DNA of 64,000 bases from NCBI GenBank assembly GCA_020627685.1, contig JAHDGK010000001.1:111641-175640 (forward strand). Reading direction: 5' to 3'. This DNA comes from Granulosicoccus sp. (GTDB taxonomy: Bacteria; Pseudomonadota; Gammaproteobacteria; Granulosicoccales; Granulosicoccaceae). The notes beneath the pieces were generated by a model. That model was not told the DNA's origin, ran no database searches, and saw only the letters and a list, made by a program, of their open reading frames with translations. The translations under genes and the position numbers were made by a program. This document shows positions 33,704 through 43,014 of this stretch, one piece after another (position 1 is the stretch's first letter; each line of letters begins with the position of its first letter).

Positions 33704-35308
33704 TTAGCGTGCTTTTCTATCTTCCAAAATAAAATCTGATGCCCGTTCCGCAATCATGATCGTTGGTGCGTTGGTATTGCCCGATACGATCTCCGGCATG
33801 ATTGAGGCGTCTACGACTCGTAAGCCATCAACACCTTTCACGCGAAGTCTGGGATCAAGTACAGCGTTGTCATCTGCACCCATACGGCAGGTGCTAGTCG
33901 GGTGATAAATGGTGTTAGCAATATTTCTGGCCTGATCGAGGACTTCTTCATCGGACGTTGCCTTAGGGTCAGGCAGCATTTCTTCGGAAATATGATCCTT
34001 CATGGCGTCTGACTGCATGATGCCCCGTGTGAAGCGAAGTGACTCAACCGCTGTTTTACAGTCCAGGTCGGTAGATAAGTAATTAGGTGTTATGACCGGA
34101 TGAGTATTCGCATCTGCAGACTTGATTTGAATACTTCCACGACTCTCTGGTCTCAGTTGGCAAACCGATGCGGTAATAGCTGAGAACGGATGCAAACCCT
34201 CTCCCGGCGAATCAGCGGATAGCGGTTGAAAATGGTATTGAATATCGGGACGCTCATTAGACAGTCGTGTACGTGAAAACGCATATACCTGGCTTGCTGC
34301 CATGCTCAAGGGGCCACTTCTATTCAGTAGGTATTGGATACCTGCCCGAGCTTTTTGCAGCGGATTAGATAGCTCGTCGTTGAGAGTGACAGGCTTCTTA
34401 GTCTTATAAACGGCTCGAATTTGCAGATGATCCTGAAGATTTTCACCCACATCCGGTGAGTCGACTTTTACCTCGATGCCGTGTGATTGCAGTAATGCAC
34501 CCGGACCGATACCTGAGACCTGTAGTAATTGGGGTGATCCTATAGCGCCAGCCGACAGAATGATCTCTTCACGTGCGTGTACCACCATCGGACGTCCTTT
34601 ACGCTCCAAGTGCACATCGGTTGCGCGACCGTCAGTAATGCCGATTTTCTTGACCATGGCCATCGTGATGATGGTGAGGTTGGGTCTGTTTTTTATCCCT
34701 TTGAGGTAGGCAGCAGCGCTACTGCAACGTCTGCCCTTATGGGCGGTGAGTTGGTAATAGCCTACGCCTTCCTGATTTTCTCCATTAATGTCTTCATTGA
34801 TAGGCGTGCCCATCTCGGCTACGCCGCGGATAAAGTCATCACATATAGGACGTTTAAAGGTCATGTCGCTAACATGCAGCGGGCCACCTACACCGTGGTA
34901 ATCATCTTCTCCCCGAGCTTGATTCTCTGCCCGTTTGAAGTAGGGAAGTACGCTCTCGTAATCCCAACCCGTACAGCCAAGCTCTGCCCAACGATCGTAA
35001 TCTTGACGTTGTCCGCGCACATAGAGCAAACCGTTAATGGAGCTTGAGCCTCCCAAGACTTTGCCCCTTGGCCACTTCAAGGAGCGTCCGTTGAGACCGG
35101 GGTCGTTTTCCGTGACGTAGCACCAGTCAGTTTTCGGGTTGTGGATGGTCTTGAAATACCCCACAGGTACATGAATCCACGGATTCCAGTCACTGTCCCC
35201 CGCCTCCAGCAAAGCAACGGTTGCTGTACCATCAGCACTCAATCTATTGGCTAAAACGCACCCGGCCGATCCGGCGCCAACGACTACATAATCATATTCT
35301 TCTGACAT
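33704..35308 (-). CDS. GMC family oxidoreductase (choline dehydrogenase-like)
   Basis: A 534-residue FAD enzyme. The ADP-binding motif is VVVGAGSAGCVLANRL near the N-terminus; GMC signatures GKVLGGSSSINGLLYVRG and GAIGSPQLLQVSGIG follow, and the catalytic histidine region is HPTSTCRMG. It oxidises alcohols, for example choline or aliphatic alcohols, with the electron acceptor unknown. It is divergent from an IclR regulator, which probably controls it. Confidence 0.88.
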   Translation of the reverse strand: MSEEYDYVVVGAGSAGCVLANRLSADGTATVALLEAGDSDWNPWIHVPVGYFKTIHNPKTDWCYVTENDPGLNGRSLKWPRGKVLGGSSSINGLLYVRGQRQDYDRWAELGCTGWDYESVLPYFKRAENQARGEDDYHGVGGPLHVSDMTFKRPICDDFIRGVAEMGTPINEDINGENQEGVGYYQLTAHKGRRCSSAAAYLKGIKNRPNLTIITMAMVKKIGITDGRATDVHLERKGRPMVVHAREEIILSAGAIGSPQLLQVSGIGPGALLQSHGIEVKVDSPDVGENLQDHLQIRAVYKTKKPVTLNDELSNPLQKARAGIQYLLNRSGPLSMAASQVYAFSRTRLSNERPDIQYHFQPLSADSPGEGLHPFSAITASVCQLRPESRGSIQIKSADANTHPVITPNYLSTDLDCKTAVESLRFTRGIMQSDAMKDHISEEMLPDPKATSDEEVLDQARNIANTIYHPTSTCRMGADDNAVLDPRLRVKGVDGLRVVDASIMPEIVSGNTNAPTIMIAERASDFILEDRKAR

Positions 35309-35344
35309 TGTGGGGTGCCACCAGCCTAGGTTGAAGGATAAAAA

Positions 35345-35361
35345 AGTACGATAATGGTACT
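35345..35361. promoter_or_regulatory. Candidate IclR operator
   Basis: AGTAC-GATAATG-GTACT (35345–35361) is a 5-bp inverted repeat with a 7-bp spacer, located between the divergent GMC gene and IclR gene. IclR proteins bind short palindromes of this kind. Support is positional only. Confidence 0.35.
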
Positions 35362-35438
35362 GGAAATCTCATTTTTGATATACCCAAAGTTGTGTGCTGA
35401 GGGTAAAACTGAGGCGTTACTCAGGAAATAACGGGCAA

Positions 35439-36221
35439 ATGACCAACGAAAACAACGGCGAGGCTAAGAATGCCAAAGGGTCGACCGTCACTCGAGTGCT
35501 AGATATTCTTAATGCGGTAGCGGATGCGAATCGCCCGCTCACCCCCACCGAAATTGCTGAACAGCTGACCATTCCCAAGGCCAGCGTACATCGCTTGTGC
35601 TCGGCATTAGAGCAGCACGGCTATTTGCAAACCCGGTTGAGTGGTCGGGGATTGCAGGCAGGCCATCGACTTAACCAGATGGCTCAAGGCATTTTGTCGG
35701 CCGCCCCGTTTCAAGCCCAGCGCCGGGCGATTTTGGTTCAGTTGTCTGAAGATATCGGGGAGACGTGTAATATTTCCGTGCCCGATGGTGCTGAGATGAT
35801 TTACTTTGACCGGGCTGAGACGCATTGGCCGGTTAGAATTAATTTGCAGGTGGGCAGCCGGGTGCCGGCCTGTGCCACCGCCAGCGGCAAAATGTATCTG
35901 AGTACGCTCAACACCGCCCGTCGTGAACGCGTTATTGCGAATACGCGGCTTAAGCGTTTTACTGACAATACGCTGGTGAGCAAAAGTGCGTTGGAAGCAG
36001 ATCTGGCAGCCACTGCGGCCCGAGGTTATGCATTGGATAATGAAGAGTTCTATCAGGGCATGGTTGCCTTGGCTGTTCCAATCAAAGACAAGCAAGGGAG
36101 GTTGTATGCCACCTTGTCATTGTATGCGCCGTGTATGAGACTTCCATTTTCAGCGGTTACCGATTTTTTGCCGCAGCTACTCTCAGCCAGTGAACAGCTG
36201 TCGAATTTACTGAATGATTAG
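35439..36221 (+). CDS. IclR family transcriptional regulator
   Basis: A 260-residue IclR-type regulator. The HTH domain is LTPTEIAEQLTIPKASVHRLCSAL, and the effector domain has GETCNISVPDGAEMIYFDR and GMVALAVPIKD. The ATG at 35439 is preferred: it leaves a 30-residue N-terminal linker before the HTH. It is divergent from the GMC oxidoreductase and likely regulates it and itself. Confidence 0.9.
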   Translation: MTNENNGEAKNAKGSTVTRVLDILNAVADANRPLTPTEIAEQLTIPKASVHRLCSALEQHGYLQTRLSGRGLQAGHRLNQMAQGILSAAPFQAQRRAILVQLSEDIGETCNISVPDGAEMIYFDRAETHWPVRINLQVGSRVPACATASGKMYLSTLNTARRERVIANTRLKRFTDNTLVSKSALEADLAATAARGYALDNEEFYQGMVALAVPIKDKQGRLYATLSLYAPCMRLPFSAVTDFLPQLLSASEQLSNLLND

Positions 36222-36292
36222 TGTTGTTTTTGCTTAATCACGCGTTAATTGTCATACCTTAAAGCTTTACATACCCTGCATAATAAATACGT

Positions 36293-37345
36293 ATGAACTC
36301 TCTTTGGACAGATACGATCAGTCGCCTGACACCATATGTACCGGGTGAACAGCGCACGGGGTCGGATATCGTAAAACTGAATACGAATGAGAACCCCTAT
36401 CCGCCATCACCGATGGTTCTAGAGGCCATTCGCTCTGTCGACGGTCATCAATTAAGGCGCTATCCCGATCCAGAGAGTGTGGCATTAAGACAGACATTGG
36501 CCGATTACCATGGTCTTAGTCTGGACAATGTGTTTGTTGGCAACGGTTCTGATGAAATACTAGCGTTAGCATTCCTAGCTTATTTCACCAATAACAAAGC
36601 TTTACAGTTCCCCCAGATTAGCTACAGCTTCTATCCGGTATATTGTGATCTGTACGGGATCACACCGAATATGATTCCGTTGGAATCAGATTACTCGGTG
36701 AATCTGGATAAATTTGAGCCGAATGCCGGCGGTATCGTTTTCCCGAATCCCAATGCACCGACGGCCATGGATGTCTCGGAGGAAGGAATAAGACAACTAT
36801 TGGCAAAACACACAGAACAGGTACTTCTAGTGGATGAGGCCTACGCGGATTTGGGAGCAACAAGTGTCGTCGGATTAGTCAATGACTACCGCAACCTGTT
36901 GGTAAGCCATACCTTTTCTAAAGGTCGCTCACTAGCCGGAATGCGTTTAGGTGTAGCCTTTGGTCATCCAGAGCTCATAGACGGACTTCAGCGCGTAAAA
37001 AATTCGTTTAATTCTTATCCGGTTGATGCACTCGCTCAGGCAGCAGGTATCGCATCGATCAAAGACGAAGAATACTATCGCAGCATCATGAACACGATTC
37101 TAGAAACGCGGGAACAGGCTGTGCGTGATCTTCGCGAGAGAGGTTACGAGGTTTTGCCTTCGTCTGCTAATTTTGTGTTTGCCAAAGTGCCCGGTAATGA
37201 AAGTGCGGCGCGAATTTTTGAGAAACTGAGTGACGCAGGTGTTTTAGTACGGTATTGGTCGAAGCCACTGCTTGATCAATGGTTGAGGATCTCAATAGGC
37301 ACTCCCGATGAAATGCAGAAATTGATGGCTGTCTTAGATGCCTAA
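36293..37345 (+). CDS. hisC: Histidinol-phosphate aminotransferase
   Basis: A 350-residue class I/II PLP aminotransferase. The N-terminal IVKLNTNENPYPPSP is diagnostic of HisC, as is GNGSDEILALAF; the PLP lysine is in SHTFSKGRSLAG. It makes histidinol phosphate. It is not next to other his genes. The next gene starts 8 bp before its stop. Confidence 0.9.
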   Translation: MNSLWTDTISRLTPYVPGEQRTGSDIVKLNTNENPYPPSPMVLEAIRSVDGHQLRRYPDPESVALRQTLADYHGLSLDNVFVGNGSDEILALAFLAYFTNNKALQFPQISYSFYPVYCDLYGITPNMIPLESDYSVNLDKFEPNAGGIVFPNPNAPTAMDVSEEGIRQLLAKHTEQVLLVDEAYADLGATSVVGLVNDYRNLLVSHTFSKGRSLAGMRLGVAFGHPELIDGLQRVKNSFNSYPVDALAQAAGIASIKDEEYYRSIMNTILETREQAVRDLRERGYEVLPSSANFVFAKVPGNESAARIFEKLSDAGVLVRYWSKPLLDQWLRISIGTPDEMQKLMAVLDA

Positions 37346-38375
37346 ATTACGTCACTTTGTTGTGATGGCAACACTGGTTACCTGTGCCGGTGTGCTCGGT
37401 ATGTCGCATGCTAATGACCGAACAGATTCCTGGCTGCTGAATCCACCCAAGCAAACCGATGAAGAGGGCGTGGGGTTGGTTGAAAAAGCCACAGGGTACG
37501 TGGATGGCGCTCAACGTCAGGCATCTGAAAGTTTTAACAATTTCATGATTCAGGTGGATGATTTTTTCGGTGACGCAACGGCTTCTGACAACGTTGTAGA
37601 TAACCGAAGCTGGGCCCGTATCCGCATCGATGCAAAAAAACCTGCAGATGAAAAAATAGATATAAAACCCTCTTTGAAGCTCAGAGTTGTGCTGCCGCAA
37701 ACAGAACGGCGATTCAAACTTTTGTTTAGCACGGAAGAGGACGATACCGATGTAGAGGGCGATAGTGTTGGAAGAGCTTCCAGCGGGCCTGGTGATAGTA
37801 ATCAAAATGCATCGTTTGCCATCCGGTTTATTCGCTCTGCACGATCTAAGGGCAAACTAAATCTGGATTTGGGTATTCGGCAACGGGATAGTGATCTGCA
37901 GTTCTTCACTCGCCTCAATACCGGTATGAATCGAGATTTTGGGGAATATTGGACAGCGGGCGTGTCCAATAGTTATTACTATTACAACAAGTCTGGATTT
38001 GAAGACAAACTATCGTTTACGTTCAGAAGGGCGCAGTTTTATAGAGAGGAGTTTGTTTTTCGTTCTTTTACTGAATTCAATTGGCGTAAAGGACGACGAG
38101 GTTCGGTGATTGGACAAACACTCGGTGTATACACGCAATTTGGAGAACGTAAGTCCTTAGCGTTTGAATTAATTGCGGGTTACCACACTGCTCTTAATGA
38201 AGGAATTGAAGATAGATTTCGAGGACATGAATTTAGGTTTCGTTGGAGGCACAATGTGTGGCGACCATGGTTTTTCTATGAGTTTTGGCCGTCTGTATCG
38301 TGGCCGGCCACTAATGATTACGAACAATCCTATGGAGCCTTGCTGCGTGTTGAGATGGTCATTGGTCAACGATGA
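37338..38375 (+). CDS. Predicted outer-membrane beta-barrel protein of unknown function
   Basis: A 345-residue secreted protein I do not recognise. The signal peptide is about 1–26 (ending SHANDR). Residues 120–345 show alternating aromatic/hydrophobic strands (SYYYYNKSGF, EFVFRSFTEFNWRKGRR, FAFELIAGYHT) and end in an aromatic-rich strand, the style of outer-membrane barrels. It overlaps hisC by 8 bp and may be cotranscribed; a functional link is not evident. Chitin- or lipid-export roles would be speculation. Confidence 0.7.
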   Translation: MPKLRHFVVMATLVTCAGVLGMSHANDRTDSWLLNPPKQTDEEGVGLVEKATGYVDGAQRQASESFNNFMIQVDDFFGDATASDNVVDNRSWARIRIDAKKPADEKIDIKPSLKLRVVLPQTERRFKLLFSTEEDDTDVEGDSVGRASSGPGDSNQNASFAIRFIRSARSKGKLNLDLGIRQRDSDLQFFTRLNTGMNRDFGEYWTAGVSNSYYYYNKSGFEDKLSFTFRRAQFYREEFVFRSFTEFNWRKGRRGSVIGQTLGVYTQFGERKSLAFELIAGYHTALNEGIEDRFRGHEFRFRWRHNVWRPWFFYEFWPSVSWPATNDYEQSYGALLRVEMVIGQR

Positions 38376-38387
38376 GGTATCGATAAC

Positions 38388-39029
38388 ATGAGACTGGTTT
38401 GTATCAGTGATACTCATGGTGATCATGAAAGCGTGTCATTGCCAGCGGGCGATGTGCTAATCCATGCAGGCGACGTAACCGGCCACGGTACGGAAAACGA
38501 GACGCGTTCTTTTTTTCAATGGATGAGCAAGCAATCGTTTAAACACAAAATTTGTATTGCCGGCAATCACGATACCTTCATGGAAGATGACCCGGTGACT
38601 ACTGCTCAACTTGCCATCGATTCAGGCGTGTCTCTACTCAATGCCTCGGGTGTTGAAATAAATGGTGTTCATTTCTGGGGCTCTCCGATAACACCTCGGT
38701 TTATGCATTGGTCTTTCATGCTTGATGAGGGGGCTCCGATTGAAGAGCACTGGAATCAGATCCCACTCAATACCGATGTGCTAATAACTCACGGCCCGCC
38801 GTTTGGTGTTCTGGATGTTGTCATTCGCGAAGATATGCCGGATGAAGCCGTTGGTTGTCGCGCATTGCTTCAGCGCATAAGTGTCGTTAAACCACGCTTG
38901 CATTTGTTTGGTCATATCCATGAGGGTTTTGGCTCGAAGCACGTCAATGACGTCTTACATCGCAACATCAGCACCATGAACAGACACTATCAAATTGCCA
39001 ATGATCCGCAGGTGATAGATCTGACCTAA
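38388..39029 (+). CDS. Metallophosphoesterase
   Basis: A 213-residue calcineurin-like phosphoesterase with the complete motif set: SDTHGD, HAGDVTG, GNHDTF, THGPP and GHIHEG, all metal ligands present. It has no signal peptide. It follows the barrel gene by 12 bp and precedes a secreted hypothetical by 22 bp. Substrates range from phosphodiesters to nucleotides in this family, so no exact reaction is given. Confidence 0.9.
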   Translation: MRLVCISDTHGDHESVSLPAGDVLIHAGDVTGHGTENETRSFFQWMSKQSFKHKICIAGNHDTFMEDDPVTTAQLAIDSGVSLLNASGVEINGVHFWGSPITPRFMHWSFMLDEGAPIEEHWNQIPLNTDVLITHGPPFGVLDVVIREDMPDEAVGCRALLQRISVVKPRLHLFGHIHEGFGSKHVNDVLHRNISTMNRHYQIANDPQVIDLT

Positions 39030-39051
39030 ATTCGATTCGAAGGAGAGACCC

Positions 39052-39630
39052 ATGAAATCAACATTTATAGTCGCCGCTGGACTATCCATCGTTCTTAGTC
39101 AAGCCGCGTATGCCCAATCGGCGGAAGAGGCTGCTACCGCTTGTAGCGATGCGGTTGAATTGATCAACGAACAGGATTTCGCCGGGGCGCTGGAAGAGGC
39201 CAAGTGGTGTGTTGAAAGTCTGCAGCAAATTAAACAGCAGGCCATGCTTGAGGTATTCCCAGATGAAGTGCTTGATTACTCCGGAGGCGAACTCAGTAAT
39301 CAAAGTGCAATGGGTATGACAATGCTTGAGCGCAACTATTCGAACTCAGAGTCTGATGTCGACGTATCGTTAACTACCGGCATGGCTGGCGGTGGCTTGG
39401 CTGCTCTTGCGCAACTGGGTATGGGCATGAATGCTGGGGCTGGCAAAAAAATGCGCATTCAAAAAAGAACGGTGCTGGATCTCAGTGAATCCGGGGAGGG
39501 GCAGTACATGGTTCAACTTAAGAGTGGCGGTTCGCTCATGATTTCATCAACTGAGCTAAATGCGGAACAACTTTTGCCCTTTGTTAAAGCATTTCCCATT
39601 GTCGAACTGGATGACGCGCTATCGCCGTAG
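39052..39630 (+). CDS. Secreted hypothetical protein
   Basis: A 192-residue protein with a signal peptide of about 22 residues (ending AYAQS) and two cysteines in the N-terminal part (ACSDAVELI and KWCVESL, a possible disulfide). A glycine-rich linker (GMAGGGLAALAQLGMGMNAG) follows. GAAGGAGAG lies just before the ATG. I do not recognise the family. Confidence 0.75.
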   Translation: MKSTFIVAAGLSIVLSQAAYAQSAEEAATACSDAVELINEQDFAGALEEAKWCVESLQQIKQQAMLEVFPDEVLDYSGGELSNQSAMGMTMLERNYSNSESDVDVSLTTGMAGGGLAALAQLGMGMNAGAGKKMRIQKRTVLDLSESGEGQYMVQLKSGGSLMISSTELNAEQLLPFVKAFPIVELDDALSP

Positions 39631-39669
39631 CAATTTGGCTAACAGGGCGTTGTTCTTGACCGGATAACT

Positions 39670-40695
39670 ATGAATATACGTCCTGTTGTACTTTTAACTG
39701 CCGCGCTATTGCTGAGCGGCTGCGGTTCGGGTGGTGTTACCACTACCTCCAGTGGAAATAACACGACACTTGATATCGCCTTTTCACCGTCTCCCATAGA
39801 CCTGACAGGCATTGCCGCTTCGTACGCTGCGGATATTGCCTACGACAGTCACGAGCGAAACACTTTTGATATCTTTCTGCCACAAGCGAGTCAGCCTACC
39901 GGGCTCATTGTCTATGTGCATGGAGGAGGGTTCACCAGTGGTGATAAGTCTGTTATCTACCAGAGCGAGCGCGCTGCAGAAATACAGACAGCATTAGCGC
40001 AAGGGGCTGCATTTGCCACCATTAACTACCGCCTATTGGATACGGTTGATGCCGAAGGTGTTATCAAGCCCATGGGAGACAGCCGGCGAGCATTGCAATT
40101 CATTCGATACCATGCAGAGCGATTTAATATTGATTCTTCTCGCATAGCGATGTACGGGGATTCAGCCGGAGCAGGAACCAGTCTCTGGTTGGCTTTTCAC
40201 GATGACATGGCCGACCCTGTCAATCCAGACCCCGTGCTTAGACAGTCAACGCGTATTGCAACTGCGGGGGCTATCGAGACGCAAGCAAGCTATGATATTT
40301 ACCGCTGGGAGAGCGATGTATTTATTGACTATGGTTTAACAGTCGATACGATGCGTGAAGCGTCACCAATACTGTCACAACGCTTGTTGTCATTTTATGG
40401 TGTTAGCGATACCGAGGGTTTACTGAGTAATGAAGTGACAGCCTATCGTCGTGACGTTGATTTGTTAGGTCTGTTAAGCGTAGGTGATCCCAATTTTTGG
40501 ATCAGAAATTCTGAACAGCCTGCTGCATTTCCACTCTCTGCGACACAGATACTCCATCATCCGTTTCACGCTCGAGAACTCAAAGAGCAAGCGGATGCTA
40601 TTGGCATCATGAATGTCTCCTACATTCCTGCAATCGGTGTTTCAGATCCTTCTCAGGAGGAAGTCGTACCTTTCTTGTTACGGCAAATACAGTAG
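39670..40695 (+). CDS. Lipoprotein alpha/beta hydrolase (esterase/lipase)
   Basis: A 341-residue protein with a lipobox at LLSGC18 and a Ser/Thr-rich spacer after it. The BD-FAE/carboxylesterase type features are YVHGGGFTSGD (oxyanion hole) and YGDSAGAGTSLWL (nucleophile elbow with Ser). A candidate His lies in LHHPFHAREL. It is probably anchored in the envelope and cleaves esters. It is the last rightward gene before a strong hairpin. Confidence 0.85.
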   Translation: MNIRPVVLLTAALLLSGCGSGGVTTTSSGNNTTLDIAFSPSPIDLTGIAASYAADIAYDSHERNTFDIFLPQASQPTGLIVYVHGGGFTSGDKSVIYQSERAAEIQTALAQGAAFATINYRLLDTVDAEGVIKPMGDSRRALQFIRYHAERFNIDSSRIAMYGDSAGAGTSLWLAFHDDMADPVNPDPVLRQSTRIATAGAIETQASYDIYRWESDVFIDYGLTVDTMREASPILSQRLLSFYGVSDTEGLLSNEVTAYRRDVDLLGLLSVGDPNFWIRNSEQPAAFPLSATQILHHPFHARELKEQADAIGIMNVSYIPAIGVSDPSQEEVVPFLLRQIQ

Positions 40696-40713
40696 TACTG
40701 ATTTCCAACTAAT

Positions 40714-40742
40714 AAAAAGGGCCGCATTAAGCGGCCCTTTTT
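40714..40742. terminator. Bidirectional rho-independent terminator
   Basis: AAAAAGGGCCGC (40714–40725) pairs with GCGGCCCTTTTT (40731–40742) with loop ATTAA. The A/T-rich flanks give a T-tract for both directions, so it serves the esterase gene (+) and dsbA (-). Confidence 0.9.
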
Positions 40743-40791
40743 ATTGTCTGTTCTTAACGAGTAAGAGCGAGCTTTTGGCTTTTTGTGCCGA

Positions 40792-41442
40792 TTAGTCTAA
40801 GCCCATCTCGGCTTTTTCAATGGCTACCGTCTCGTTGATAACATCAATGATACCGGCGTTGCCACCTGCAAGACTGGCACCTGTGAGATATTTGCCGTTA
40901 ATAACCATAGAAGGTACGCCTGTGATGCGTGCGCCCTGTGCAAGTTGGTTTGCTCTGTTCATTTTTGTTTGAACGGCAAATGACTTCATTGTTTTTAAGA
41001 ATTTGTCCTTATCCATACCCAAGCCGCTGGCTAGCTCTGCGATGTCATCAGGTTTTCTCATGCGCTGCTTGTTTTCATGGATAGCTGTAAACATAGCCGC
41101 GACGAAAGGTTGCTCTTGTCCCATGAGTTGTGCCGCATAGAATCCTCGGGAATGTTGCTCCCATGATTTGTTCAGTGGTGGTGCTTCGCGAACGAAAACA
41201 ACATTTTCAGGCATGTTTTCTACCCAGGCTTCCAATGTTGGTTCTAATGAGTAGCAATGAGGGCAACCCAACCAGAAAAACTCCAGCACTTCTACCTTAT
41301 CAGCAGCGGATGTGTTTAATGGTGGGTTAATGGCCTTGTACCTGCCAGCGGCAGAAGCGGTGCCGTTTACAGCGACCAGTCCGGCTGATGTGATGGCGGT
41401 GGCGGTCAAGGTATTGATGAAGCCGCGTCTAGAAATAGGCAT
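40792..41442 (-). CDS. dsbA: Thiol:disulfide interchange protein DsbA
   Basis: A 216-residue thioredoxin-fold oxidase with the active site CPHC in WLGCPHCYSLEP and the cis-proline region GVPSMVING. The signal is unusual: ISRRGFINTLTATAITSAG has a twin-arginine pattern, whereas most DsbA proteins use Sec. It introduces disulfides in periplasmic proteins. Next to cytochrome c4 and engB, a conserved gammaproteobacterial order. Confidence 0.92.
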   Translation of the reverse strand: MPISRRGFINTLTATAITSAGLVAVNGTASAAGRYKAINPPLNTSAADKVEVLEFFWLGCPHCYSLEPTLEAWVENMPENVVFVREAPPLNKSWEQHSRGFYAAQLMGQEQPFVAAMFTAIHENKQRMRKPDDIAELASGLGMDKDKFLKTMKSFAVQTKMNRANQLAQGARITGVPSMVINGKYLTGASLAGGNAGIIDVINETVAIEKAEMGLD

Positions 41443-41599
41443 GTTGTCGATCCTCGTAGTGTTGAAGCAGCATCAGGTATGGAACCTGAACGCACAATGA
41501 ATGCTTGTTATTTATGCAGAAATTGCACCCGAAATTGGAGAGGGTTCGCATTCTCACACTGGCTAACAAGCTGTGCAAAAAAGTATCTTTAATAATGAC

Positions 41600-41621
41600 A
41601 ACGGCCCGAAGACGGGCCGTT
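41600..41621. terminator. Hairpin between dsbA and cytochrome c4
   Basis: AACGGCCCG (41600–41608) pairs with CGGGCCGTT (41613–41621) with loop AAGA. On the minus strand, cytochrome c4 reads into it and a TTATTAAA run follows, so it may terminate that gene. Confidence 0.6.
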
Positions 41622-41686
41622 GGGTTACATCGTTTCTACCAAAGCGGTGTCTGTAGCGTAAGCTTACCGCGTTGATCTGAACAGAA

Positions 41687-42292
41687 TTAGTGCAATCCGG
41701 CAATGTAATTCGAGACGGCAGTAATTTCGGCATCGGTCATGCGCTCGGCGACTCCGCGCATCATAGCGGCCGGGTCGTTTGCGCGTTCACCAGAGCGGAA
41801 ATAACGTAGCTGGTCAGCCGTGTACTCAGCGTTCTGGCCGGATACCATGGGCCAGGCAGCCGGGCCGTTTCCAGCACCAGCAGGGCCGTGGCAGGCTGCA
41901 CAGGCAGCAACACCAGCGGAGGTGATTCCACCGCGATAGATGTTCATGCCGAGTTCTAGGTTCTCTTCTGAGGCGACGCCCTCGATTTTGGTCATCTCGG
42001 CAAAGTAGGCTGAAATATCCAGAATGTCCTGATCGGACAGGTTGGTTGCTTGGCCTGACATCAGAGCATTGACGCGGTTGCCATCTCGATAATCAGTCAG
42101 TTGCTTGGCCAGGTATTGCGGGTGCTGACCGGCAAGATTAGGGTAACTGCCCTGAATTGCCTTACCATCAGCGCCGTGGCAAGCGGCACACACCGCTGCT
42201 TTAGTGGCACCAGCGGCGGCATCGCCGGCGGCATTGACAGGACTAACAAACCAGGCTGCTATGAGCGCTGCTGCAAGGGCCCATTTCTTCAT
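41687..42292 (-). CDS. Cytochrome c4 (diheme)
   Basis: A 201-residue periplasmic diheme cytochrome: signal peptide about 1–21 (ending VNAAG), then CAACHG twice, each heading a c-type domain. Met ligands are likely in LMSG and in PMVSG or AAMM. It shuttles electrons to terminal oxidases. It is divergent from engB. In pseudomonads and relatives this gene also sits next to dsbA and engB. Confidence 0.92.
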   Translation of the reverse strand: MKKWALAAALIAAWFVSPVNAAGDAAAGATKAAVCAACHGADGKAIQGSYPNLAGQHPQYLAKQLTDYRDGNRVNALMSGQATNLSDQDILDISAYFAEMTKIEGVASEENLELGMNIYRGGITSAGVAACAACHGPAGAGNGPAAWPMVSGQNAEYTADQLRYFRSGERANDPAAMMRGVAERMTDAEITAVSNYIAGLH

Positions 42293-42405
42293 GGAAACTC
42301 CGATTGATAACGTGAATGGGGTCTAGTCGGTAAACTGTACGCAGCCCAGACCTCTTGGGATCGACGAATTTTAGCAGACTGACAGACAACATTAAGGCGA
42401 ACGTC

Positions 42406-43014
42406 ATGAACACGGTGTATTTTTCGGCAGAATTCGAGTCCAGCGCCAGTGATCCTTATCACTGCCCGTCGTCGCTCGTCGAAGTTGCGTTCGCCGGTCG
42501 TTCCAATGCTGGCAAGAGCAGTGCCATCAACGCAATAACCCGAAACGGCAAGCTAGCGCGGACCAGTAAAACGCCAGGTCGTACTCAGTTAATCAATCAT
42601 TTTTCATTGAAAAATGATCGTTATCTCGTTGATTTGCCGGGCTATGGCTATGCCCAGGTATCAAAATCCCAACAAAAGAAATGGCAGGCGGCCATGACCC
42701 AATATCTGGTTTCGCGAGACAGTTTGCAGGGTTTGATTTTGGTTATGGATATCCGCCACCCCTTAACCGATAGTGATTGGCAACTGATCGAACTGCAGCA
42801 AAGAGGTCATGCTGGCTTGCATATTTTGTTAACGAAATCAGACAAATTGTCGAAAAATCAAATCGCCAAATCCTTGTCTAGTGTTCAGTCGAAATTATCT
42901 AAGGCGGATATCGAAGCAACGCTTCAGGACTTTTCAGCCCTGAAAAAACAAGGCATAGAAGATGTCCATTCGATATTGGATCAATGGTTGTTTGATATTC
43001 CGCTACCGGAATAA
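42406..43014 (+). CDS. engB: Ribosome biogenesis GTPase EngB (YihA/YsxC)
   Basis: A 202-residue TrmE-Era-EngA-EngB-Septin-like GTPase. G1 is GRSNAGKSS, G3 DLPGYGYA, G4 TKSDK. The ATG at 42406, preceded by AAGGCGA, is preferred over an upstream ATG at 42355. It assists 50S subunit assembly. Divergent from cytochrome c4. Confidence 0.95.
   Translation: MNTVYFSAEFESSASDPYHCPSSLVEVAFAGRSNAGKSSAINAITRNGKLARTSKTPGRTQLINHFSLKNDRYLVDLPGYGYAQVSKSQQKKWQAAMTQYLVSRDSLQGLILVMDIRHPLTDSDWQLIELQQRGHAGLHILLTKSDKLSKNQIAKSLSSVQSKLSKADIEATLQDFSALKKQGIEDVHSILDQWLFDIPLPE

Noticed and set aside
42293..42405. Small RNA like Spot 42 or ErsA next to engB
   Set aside because: Those lie between polA and engB; here engB faces cytochrome c4 and no sRNA terminator or conserved seed is seen.
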